The notes under the pieces are model-generated. The model had not been told where the DNA came from and did not search any database. It saw only the letters and a program-made list of their open reading frames with translations. From Planctomycetota bacterium (lineage in GTDB: Bacteria > Planctomycetota > UBA11346), in contig CANETI010000188.1 of assembly GCA_947440715.1 (NCBI GenBank), forward strand, positions 1 to 5,602: a stretch of 5,602 nt of DNA, given 5' to 3'. The position numbers and the translations under genes are program-made. Shown here piece after piece: positions 1 to 4,953 of the stretch; the stretch's first letter is position 1, and each line of letters opens with the position of its first letter.

Positions 1-186
1 AGTGATGATGGCACCACTTGGTCAGAACCGATCGCGAAAGGTGAAGGTAAGGAAGCCATATTAGAAATTAAATTGCCGAAGGGAACGACGACGCGCTTTG
101 TACGAATTATTCAAACCGCCAGTGGCAAGACCGGATTATTCTGGTCAATCCATGGCTTGAGTGTTTACGGAATGCCAAAGAAATAG
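1..186 (+). CDS. C-terminal end of a protein with an F5/8 type C (discoidin-like) domain, partial
   Basis: Frame 1 is open from the first base and gives 61 residues ending in TAG at 184-186; the 5' part lies outside the window. The visible part begins SDDGTTWSEP and then shows RFVRIIQT followed by GLFWSIHGLSVYG. This is the typical last beta-strand pattern of F5/8 type C (discoidin) carbohydrate-binding domains: an exposed 'S-D-D-G-x-x-W' turn, 'R-x-x-R-I' strand and a final 'W-x-I-x-x-L-x-V-Y-G' strand. In planctomycetes and verrucomicrobia such a domain often closes large exported proteins, for example cytochrome-like or sulfatase/glycosidase-type enzymes. The enzyme part is not visible, so the function of the whole protein cannot be stated. 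A strong terminator follows about 70 bases after the stop, so this is the last gene of its transcript. Confidence 0.75.
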   Translation, partial: SDDGTTWSEPIAKGEGKEAILEIKLPKGTTTRFVRIIQTASGKTGLFWSIHGLSVYGMPKK

Positions 187-192
187 ATGAAC

Positions 193-244
193 ACAGCCCA
201 GCCGAGCCGGAACTAAAGGTTCATGATGGTCTCGACTGGGCTGT
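193..244. repeat. Imperfect inverted repeat, 14-base arms
   Basis: The arm ACAGCCCAGCCGAG (193-206) faces CTCGACTGGGCTGT (231-244). Thirteen of the 14 positions pair, with one C/A mismatch, around a 24-base loop. It sits just after the stop of the discoidin-like gene and before the terminator at 260-293. On the plus strand it is not followed by a T-run. On the minus strand it would be followed by moderately T-rich sequence (gttcatctatttcttt), so it could act as a weak terminator for the SGNH hydrolase transcript coming from the right. It could equally be an mRNA 3'-end stabilising hairpin. The bases 187-192 (ATGAAC) can also pair with 219-224 (GTTCAT) in the loop, which would compete with the main stem. 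Confidence 0.55.
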
Positions 245-259
245 TCGCCGTATCTTCCT

Positions 260-293
260 AACGACCACGCTATGCCAGCGTGGTCGTTTTTTT
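260..293 (+). terminator. Rho-independent terminator of the discoidin-like gene
   Basis: A perfect 12-base-pair stem, AACGACCACGCT (260-271) with AGCGTGGTCGTT (277-288), closes a five-base loop ATGCC. The stem runs straight into an uninterrupted T-run at 287-293. This is a textbook intrinsic terminator for plus-strand transcription. The opposite side lacks a matching A-run, so it should not work well on the minus strand. It ends only five bases before the stop of the convergent SGNH hydrolase gene. Confidence 0.9.
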
Positions 294-298
294 ATGGC

Positions 299-1030
299 TC
301 AGGGAAACCAAGCGAGCAATGGCGTGACAACCAGATCGTGCCCTTGGCGATTGGGGTGATTGCCTTGCGACATCAGATTGGCGAGTGGTGTGCCAGTGGC
401 GATTTGTTGTTTAAAGGCAGCAAGACTATCGACTAAACCAATATGATAGGTTGCGGCCAATTGGCGAATTTGTTCTGCGTGTTGATTCAATGGATCGTTC
501 GGGTCATCCAATTTCGCGGCTTGGTCTGGGGTGGGGGTTAATAAAATAATTTTAATCTGTTGCGCCAGTGCTTGTTCAATCATCGCAACCCACGCTATTT
601 TCGCTCGCTCTAAACCAAGCCGCCGATCATTGAGGGCATAATCAATGGTAATGAGTGACGGTTTATGGTTGAGCACATCCGTGGCAAAACGCTTGGCCCC
701 CGATTCGGAATTTTCGCCACCAATAGCGGTAACGATGACATTCATAACGGCATGTGGGAAACGCTGTTTAAGGCCCACGTGCATTAAGTTGGGATAAGCA
801 TTGAACGTATCGACTGTGGGTGTTTTAAAATAGCCGCTTGGCACGCTGTGACCGTGGCAAACGATATGGATGGTACGATTTTTCGGCCATGGCACCGCCA
901 TCGCTGTGCTCAATTCGGCGAGATATGTTTTCGCGTCAGCGATCGCTGACGCTGATTCAGCGGTGCGACCCAAGGGAATGCAAACCAACAGCGCCGTGAA
1001 TAAAAATAATAAGCGCGTGATCGTTGGCAT
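299..1030 (-). CDS. Secreted SGNH/GDSL-family hydrolase
   Basis: This is a 243-residue protein, a usual length for a single SGNH hydrolase domain. Residues 7-20 form a hydrophobic signal-like segment after a short basic start, so export is likely. The fold's blocks can be followed. Block I is HGHSVPSG at 59-66, with Ser62 as probable nucleophile. Block II contains Gly104/Gly105 in IGGENS. Block III is YALND at 131-135, with Asn134. Block V is NHPNRQGH at 224-231, with His225. Family members are esterases, lipases or carbohydrate deacetylases; the substrate cannot be told here. Two departures are visible: block I reads GHS rather than GDS, and the Asp normally three residues before the catalytic His is Gln222. 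The start is supported by AAGGA at 1039-1043, eight bases upstream of the ATG. The gene is the last of the minus-strand row, 51 bases behind the CbiX-like gene. Confidence 0.85.
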   Translation of the reverse strand: MPTITRLLFLFTALLVCIPLGRTAESASAIADAKTYLAELSTAMAVPWPKNRTIHIVCHGHSVPSGYFKTPTVDTFNAYPNLMHVGLKQRFPHAVMNVIVTAIGGENSESGAKRFATDVLNHKPSLITIDYALNDRRLGLERAKIAWVAMIEQALAQQIKIILLTPTPDQAAKLDDPNDPLNQHAEQIRQLAATYHIGLVDSLAAFKQQIATGTPLANLMSQGNHPNRQGHDLVVTPLLAWFP

Positions 1031-1038
1031 GGCTTAAT

Positions 1039-1043
1039 TCCTT
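1039..1043 (-). promoter_or_regulatory. Shine-Dalgarno site of the SGNH hydrolase
   Basis: AAGGA on the minus strand lies eight bases before the ATG at 1030. It is the clearest ribosome-binding site outside the gene-overlap region and fixes the start of the hydrolase. Confidence 0.65.
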
Positions 1044-1081
1044 GTTGATGACCGTGGCAGCAGAAGTGACCAGTCAAGACG

Positions 1082-1438
1082 TTACAGTCCACTCCGTTCT
1101 AATAATAATTGGGCCAGTGCGTCGTGTGGACCAAGCGCCATTCCGATGCGGTAGGTAATCCCTGGGTGATTGGCCGCCGCTGCTGCTGCTAATTGTGGAA
1201 TATCCTGTGACAGGTGGCGGCCATCGCTGAGAAAATACGGTAAGATCACGATGTTGGTTGCGCCACGTTTAACTAGATCGGAAAAGACCGCCGCTAAATC
1301 CGGCATTGCGATTTCCATATGTGCCGCCGCCACCACGGCATCGGGACGCAAACGTGCCACGCGCTTTGCCATGTTATCCAACGCCGCATTTGCTCCCGCG
1401 CGCCGAGAACCGTGATCGATGAGGATGAGACCGAGCAT
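1082..1438 (-). CDS. Short CbiX/SirB-type sirohydrochlorin chelatase family protein
   Basis: This 118-residue protein matches the single-domain (CbiXS/SirB-like) class II chelatases, which insert cobalt or iron into sirohydrochlorin on the way to cobalamin or siroheme. The two metal- and substrate-binding histidines are in place: His9 in LILIDHGSRR and His75 in LPYFLSDGRHLSQDIP. The stretch AHMEIAMPDL at 39-48 is the usual middle strand of the family. The length is at the short end for CbiXS, which dimerises to make a full active site. Residues 84-89 are six alanines, encoded by a GCN triplet run near 1172-1190, in the region before the last strand. The ATG is the only plausible start, but no Shine-Dalgarno is visible in the 36 bases behind the upstream gene, so it may be read by coupling. 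No other tetrapyrrole gene is near, so whether iron or cobalt is the metal cannot be decided. Confidence 0.88.
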   Translation of the reverse strand: MLGLILIDHGSRRAGANAALDNMAKRVARLRPDAVVAAAHMEIAMPDLAAVFSDLVKRGATNIVILPYFLSDGRHLSQDIPQLAAAAAANHPGITYRIGMALGPHDALAQLLLERSGL

Positions 1439-1474
1439 GTGCCTACGTTGGATGGTGAGTGAGCGGTGGCAAGG

Positions 1475-2725
1475 TTAAGGAGCCGTTGGTGCCACGGGTA
1501 ATTCCAATGGGCCGTACAGTGGGAAATAGCGATCTAATTTTTTGTCCCCACCGTCATCAACGCCATTGCTGCCGACGGTATAGGCTCCAATGATTTGACC
1601 GTCGCGTTTGACGGGGCGTAAGGGTGTTCCGGTTGGGTCGAAAATATCTTGTGGCCAGGGTTGGTTTTTTAATTCGGCGGCCAGGAGTCGGCCTTTCAGT
1701 TGGGTTTCATAAGTTTTTTCTACAACATAATCCAAATTTGGCATGACTATTCCGACGAGGAATGATCCTGAGCTCGGGATAGATTTTTTTCTCGCCATAA
1801 TAGTGGTCATTTGTTTTCTTTGCCAGGCTAGTCTGGTTAATTGATCGTGATCGCGTAAATGGACAAGGCTCTCTATCTCGGCGGATAATAATTCGTGTCT
1901 GCCGACACGAATTATATAGGGCATATACCATGTATTATCCATATAGGGCTCGCGTTTAGAGATGTGTTGTAAGACACACAAAAAGTTACCGGTAATTCCC
2001 TTTATAAGTTCCTGGGAATAAAGTTCTGTGGTCAGCGTGATGTTTTCAGCCAAATGGGAATCAAGCGTTTTATAATCGGCGAGACGATGGCTCACAGATC
2101 CAAGCGCGATAGATATCAACTCTTTTTTCATATGGTGAGTCATTAAGGAATTATTATCAACACTGCGACAGAGTGCTAATTGAACCGAGCAAAGCCGTAA
2201 GGCTTCAGGGACATCAGCTAGCACGCTGCGTTCTTGTAGTAGTCGAAGAAGCGCGCGATATTCGCCAATTTCCGGCGTCGGCGTAGAAAACGATATAGTT
2301 TCATGAAAACACAACGGTTGATCACCAAAAAGTTCCAATTCATTCAGGAGTTCTGTCCAGATGGTTTCATCCAAGGTGGCGTGATGCGCACGCATTTCTT
2401 CTGGGATAGGAGAGAAAAGTACGAATTCCAGATTATTGCCGACATTCATGTTCATGGCTTGATAGTCAGGCAATTTATTGCTCAGCGCGGCAATCCGTTT
2501 CCAGCGAGCAAGGCGATCAGGCTCAGATTTTTTCAGCCCGAACTCGGCCCAAGTTACGGGGATATTATTTGCTGCGGCTTTTTTACGTATATCAACGAGA
2601 TCAGCATCGCTATGCCACCAAGAGAAACCGAATATGAGAGTAATTAAAAGCAGTAACAAACAGGCACTAAAAAATCCAATCCAACCACTTCTTTTCTTAG
2701 GCGTTTGAGTGTGGTTTTCGTTCAC
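1475..2725 (-). CDS. Single-pass membrane-anchored protein of unknown function
   Basis: I do not recognise this 416-residue protein. After a short charged N-terminus (residues 1-13, lysine/arginine-rich), residues 14-36 form one strong transmembrane segment. The rest is a largely helical soluble part that should lie outside the cytoplasm. The segment DLVDIRKKAAANNIPVTWAE at 42-61 follows the membrane anchor. Near the C-terminus come FDPTGTPLR at 362-370 and YTVGSNGVDDGGD at 382-394. Tails of this kind ('DPF.G.PL.Y' then 'YSVGPNGVDDGG') occur in pseudopilin-like and other large-family proteins of planctomycetes and verrucomicrobia. The protein ends in a proline-rich tail. The start is GTG: GAGGTGA at 2729-2735 gives a good Shine-Dalgarno, and an ATG at 2729 is in another frame that stops after ten codons. 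Only eight bases separate it from the DHH gene stop, which implies co-translation. By eye the gene is more A+T-rich than its neighbours. Confidence 0.8.
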   Translation of the reverse strand: MNENHTQTPKKRSGWIGFFSACLLLLLITLIFGFSWWHSDADLVDIRKKAAANNIPVTWAEFGLKKSEPDRLARWKRIAALSNKLPDYQAMNMNVGNNLEFVLFSPIPEEMRAHHATLDETIWTELLNELELFGDQPLCFHETISFSTPTPEIGEYRALLRLLQERSVLADVPEALRLCSVQLALCRSVDNNSLMTHHMKKELISIALGSVSHRLADYKTLDSHLAENITLTTELYSQELIKGITGNFLCVLQHISKREPYMDNTWYMPYIIRVGRHELLSAEIESLVHLRDHDQLTRLAWQRKQMTTIMARKKSIPSSGSFLVGIVMPNLDYVVEKTYETQLKGRLLAAELKNQPWPQDIFDPTGTPLRPVKRDGQIIGAYTVGSNGVDDGGDKKLDRYFPLYGPLELPVAPTAP

Positions 2726-2728
2726 TCA

Positions 2729-2735
2729 TCACCTC
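2729..2735 (-). promoter_or_regulatory. Shine-Dalgarno overlapping the DHH stop codon
   Basis: GAGGTGA on the minus strand overlaps the TGA stop (2734-2736) of the phosphoesterase and ends three bases before the GTG at 2725. It decides the GTG start of the membrane protein and supports translational coupling of the two genes. Confidence 0.7.
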
Positions 2736-4191
2736 ACGTCGTCAGCTCAAATTCCTCATGATCATCGGGGCCTTCGCCTTTGAGGTAGCCTTTGAGCGTG
2801 CGGATGAAGCGTGCACGGCGTTTGGGGCTCATGCGGCGGAATAAATTATCGACTAATATTTCGGCGGAATCTAGTTCGGTCGCATCGTCGGGCAGTGGGA
2901 TTTCAGCGCGACCCATGGTGCGGTGGCCGCCGGCGCTGCCGATTTTACTGAAGGCGAGCGCGGCGCGTTTGCCGACGTCTTGGCGATGGCCGTCACCGCG
3001 AAATACCACGATCAGGGTGCGATCTTTAATGCCGGCACACACGGTCCAGTTGACGCCACAGGTGCATAATAATTGGTCGGCGGTCTGCACCATGATGTCA
3101 GCGGTGGGCACTTCACCGAAATGAATCAGAATTAAATCCCGCACCACGACGCGGTGGCTGATGCCCCAGGCAATGTGATCGAGGACCGACATCGGCACCT
3201 GGGCTTTATCCAGGCGCGTCAGGAAATGTTGATCGGCGCGGTGATGTAATTCATCGAAGGCGCGAATATCAGCAGCGCCGGCATTGCGATTTAAATCATC
3301 AGTATCCGTGGTTAGTCCATAAAGCAGTGCAGTCGCTAACGCTTTGGAAATGGGAATATTCGCTTCGGTTAAATATTCAGTGAGGATGGTTGAGGTCGAA
3401 CCGTAATCTTCGCGCAGGTCGACATAAACAGCGTCGGTATCATCGCGCCGTGGATGATGGTCGATGACCACGTCGAATTTAGGTTGATCTTCGCGCCAAA
3501 ATCCAGGCTGAGCATCGACCACAGCAATTAAATCGGCTTCGGCTAATTCGTCTTCTTTGAGGCGCTCAATGGGCTGTTTGAGATAACTGAGTAACAGCCG
3601 ATTTTGGTAGCGCTGGACCTCTCCGGTGTAGCGAATGGTGGTGGTCCGGCCGGCGGCTTTCCAGATGGTTGCGAGTCCAAAGGCCGCGCCGATCGCATCT
3701 GGGTCGGGATTGGAATACATTAAAATGAGAGGTCGTTTCGCATTACGTGCCAAGTCCTGCAATTGATCGACGCGATTAAGAATTTGCAGACGGCGCATCA
3801 GTGCATTGCGCGCTGTGGTGGTCGACGGCATTAAACTCAGAAACCCAGGAAGCGAAGCACGTCGGCGTTGTTCGCTGCCAGAACGAAAGACCGCAACCGT
3901 TGGCGGTAACCAGGCGCGAATATGTTTGGCGATGTCCTTATTTTCCACCGCAACGACATAGGGTGGCGGAGGCAAATCTTCAGGACGCGTTTCATACCCA
4001 GCGGGAACTACGGTGACCTGAACCCCAGGATATGGGGCGAGGTCAGATTCCAGATCGGGATTACTGGTGTAGACGCGAACCGTGAACGATCCGCCGACGA
4101 AGAAGCTGACGGTCGGCACGATTTGACTGTTGTGACCGATGATCGTAACGTGCTGCGCGCCTGCCAAAACGCCTGTTGAGTTTGCTCCCAT
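2734..4191 (-). CDS. DHH/DHHA1-family phosphoesterase with an extra N-terminal domain
   Basis: This 485-residue protein carries the whole DHH core. Motif I is NPDPDAIGAA (161-170), motif II is VVDAQPG with Asp226, the DHH signature is VIDHHPRR (Asp244-His246), and motif IV is TDTDD with Asp296. The C-terminal DHHA1 part has the substrate-binding GGHRTMGRA at 421-429. Relatives such as NrnA and GdpP use two Mn ions to cleave short RNA oligonucleotides or cyclic dinucleotides and their linear products, or pAp. The substrate here is not determined. The first metal-binding residue of motif I, usually His, is Tyr159. Residues 13-100 form a separate alpha/beta domain (HVTIIGHNS at the start) that looks like a degenerate Rossmann or TrkA-N-like unit without its glycine motif. 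Residues 470-485 are an acidic tail. An in-frame TAG lies four codons before the ATG, so the start cannot be further out, yet no Shine-Dalgarno precedes it. It is the first gene of the minus-strand row. Confidence 0.88.
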   Translation of the reverse strand: MGANSTGVLAGAQHVTIIGHNSQIVPTVSFFVGGSFTVRVYTSNPDLESDLAPYPGVQVTVVPAGYETRPEDLPPPPYVVAVENKDIAKHIRAWLPPTVAVFRSGSEQRRRASLPGFLSLMPSTTTARNALMRRLQILNRVDQLQDLARNAKRPLILMYSNPDPDAIGAAFGLATIWKAAGRTTTIRYTGEVQRYQNRLLLSYLKQPIERLKEDELAEADLIAVVDAQPGFWREDQPKFDVVIDHHPRRDDTDAVYVDLREDYGSTSTILTEYLTEANIPISKALATALLYGLTTDTDDLNRNAGAADIRAFDELHHRADQHFLTRLDKAQVPMSVLDHIAWGISHRVVVRDLILIHFGEVPTADIMVQTADQLLCTCGVNWTVCAGIKDRTLIVVFRGDGHRQDVGKRAALAFSKIGSAGGHRTMGRAEIPLPDDATELDSAEILVDNLFRRMSPKRRARFIRTLKGYLKGEGPDDHEEFELTT

Positions 4192-4273
4192 AGAGGGGGA
4201 ACACTACAGGCCAGAGAACGGGCATGCAAATGTTGCCATCGTCGGTTGCCCTCGTAGGCAGAAGGCTGTTATT
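4192..4273. promoter_or_regulatory. Divergent intergenic region, presumed promoters for both directions
   Basis: These 82 bases separate the starts of the DHH gene (minus) and the Trm112-like gene (plus), so both transcripts must begin here or inside the opposite gene. For the minus direction a weak candidate is TTGCAT, 17 bases, TAGTGT, close to the ATG; this would leave almost no leader and agrees with the missing Shine-Dalgarno. GTTGCC occurs twice in the plus strand (around 4222-4240), as a possible short direct repeat. I see no strong sigma-70 pair and no clear operator palindrome. The regulatory role rests on position only. Confidence 0.4.
4260..4265 (+). promoter_or_regulatory. Weak Shine-Dalgarno of the Trm112-like gene
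   Basis: AGAAGG lies eight bases before ATG 4274. The reading frame is open 45 codons further upstream to another ATG at 4139. That longer version would run through the DHH gene start and has no family-like sequence, so 4274 is preferred. Confidence 0.5.
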
Positions 4274-4549
4274 ATGTCTGAAAATCGTCCTAACCTTCCA
4301 TTTGATCAGGACTTATTTGATTTATTAGTGTGTCCTCAGGCGCGTGTTCCGTTGAAGTTTATCGAGGGCAAACTGGTTTCTACCGATGCCAGCACGCGAC
4401 GGGCTTACCGAGTTGATGATGGAATTCCGGTGATGTTGATTGAAGAGTCGACCGTTTTGGACCAAGGCGCCTGGCAAAAAGCCATGGCTGGTGCTGGACC
4501 AGTTGGTGCCGGAGTCGCGGCTGTCCAAGCGCGGCATCCGAAGAGCTAA
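4274..4549 (+). CDS. Trm112/UPF0434-family small protein, cysteine-poor variant
   Basis: The 91-residue protein has the Trm112-like pattern. It starts with DLFDLLVCPQARVPL at 13-27, then has a short hairpin with KLVSTDASTRRAYRV, and then the family's best-conserved segment DDGIPVMLIEES at 48-59. Bacterial members (YcaR-like) are small zinc-ribbon proteins. Eukaryotic and archaeal Trm112 activates methyltransferases acting on tRNA, rRNA and release factors. Here only Cys20 of the usual ribbon cysteines remains: the second Cys of the CPxC-like pair is replaced (CPQA), and the downstream CxxC-like pair is gone (STDASTRRAY). Zinc binding is therefore unlikely, although the fold can persist without it. 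After residue 63 a glycine/alanine-rich tail (QGAWQKAMAGAGPVGAG) is not part of the domain. It is first in the plus-strand row, 29 bases before the next gene. A partner methyltransferase is not visible. Confidence 0.8.
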   Translation: MSENRPNLPFDQDLFDLLVCPQARVPLKFIEGKLVSTDASTRRAYRVDDGIPVMLIEESTVLDQGAWQKAMAGAGPVGAGVAAVQARHPKS

Positions 4550-4578
4550 GCGGAACCTATGCGAAAAAAGCTGAAAGC

Positions 4579-4953
4579 GTGACTTGGCCCTTAACCGTAT
4601 CGCAACATCGCGGATACGGTCCGTTGCATTTGGATGTGTTAGTTGGTGCTGGACCTCGTTGTCGTACTTGGCGTTTTGAACGGACCACGCGCGGCTGGGT
4701 TGGCAGGCCAATTCAAGCGCACCGCCGCCGTTATTTAACCTGGAGCGGTCCGGTCCCAGGCGGACGTGGAGTGGTCCGAGTGCAACAGCGCGTTTGCGCA
4801 TCAGGGGTGGTAGAGGGTCAGAACGTGGTCTTATTTATTCGTTCTAACCCATTGAAATATTTAGGCTTGGGAAATTCAGCGCAGGTTTTTTTTAGCCAGC
4901 GCGGACGCAGGGTTGTTCAACTTCGATCAGCTGTGATGATTCGCCACTTATGA
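4579..4953 (+). CDS. Small protein resembling a diverged LigD 3'-phosphoesterase (PE) domain
   Basis: A 124-residue protein starts at GTG. The frame is open upstream to 4444 but offers no ATG, GTG or TTG there. The sequence matches the plan of the LigD N-terminal phosphoesterase domain. HLDVLV at 17-22 stands where the domain has HWDLRLE, TWRFE at 30-34 follows like the next strand, HRRRY at 48-52 copies the spacing of HPLDY, and SGPVPGGRGVVRV at 56-68 resembles the 'EGxxPxGxxGxGxVxxW' strand. Stand-alone, shortened PE-like proteins are, as I recall, found in planctomycetes. LigD PE removes 3'-phosphates and ribonucleotides from DNA ends. Catalytic-type His17, Asp19, His48 and Tyr52 are present; the Arg of HxDxR is Leu21, and the N-terminal part with another catalytic His is missing or altered, so activity is doubtful. 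Its stop overlaps the kinase start (ATGA). The identification is inference by eye; the existence of the gene is more certain than the family. Confidence 0.55.
   Translation: MTWPLTVSQHRGYGPLHLDVLVGAGPRCRTWRFERTTRGWVGRPIQAHRRRYLTWSGPVPGGRGVVRVQQRVCASGVVEGQNVVLFIRSNPLKYLGLGNSAQVFFSQRGRRVVQLRSAVMIRHL

Noticed and set aside
187..216. Nine-codon frame starting at ATG 187 right after the discoidin-like stop.
   Set aside because: It is very short, without a Shine-Dalgarno, and lies inside the inverted repeat, so it is most simply untranslated 3' sequence.
1172..1190. GCN triplet run as a possible microsatellite or phase-variable repeat.
   Set aside because: The codons are mixed rather than a pure repeat, they keep the frame as six alanines in a variable part of the CbiX-like protein, and changes by triplets would not switch the gene off.
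2303..2647. A 114-codon plus-strand frame inside the membrane protein gene.
   Set aside because: It is antisense to a well-supported gene with a clear membrane segment and Shine-Dalgarno, and shows no domain or start signal of its own.
4139..4273. A 45-codon N-terminal extension of the Trm112-like protein from ATG 4139.
   Set aside because: It would overlap the start of the DHH gene on the other strand, has no family-like sequence, and the ATG at 4274 has a Shine-Dalgarno at a fitting distance and starts just before the conserved domain.
4559..4582. A mini reading frame (MRKKLKA) whose TGA overlaps the GTG start of the phosphoesterase-like gene, possibly a coupling or leader peptide.
   Set aside because: It is only seven codons long and lacks a Shine-Dalgarno; frames of this size arise by chance, and the purine-rich stretch could itself help ribosome binding to the GTG.
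4325..4801. A 158-codon minus-strand frame across the Trm112-like and phosphoesterase-like genes.
   Set aside because: It resembles no family, runs antisense to two frames with recognisable motifs, and its sequence looks like a shadow of the opposite strand.
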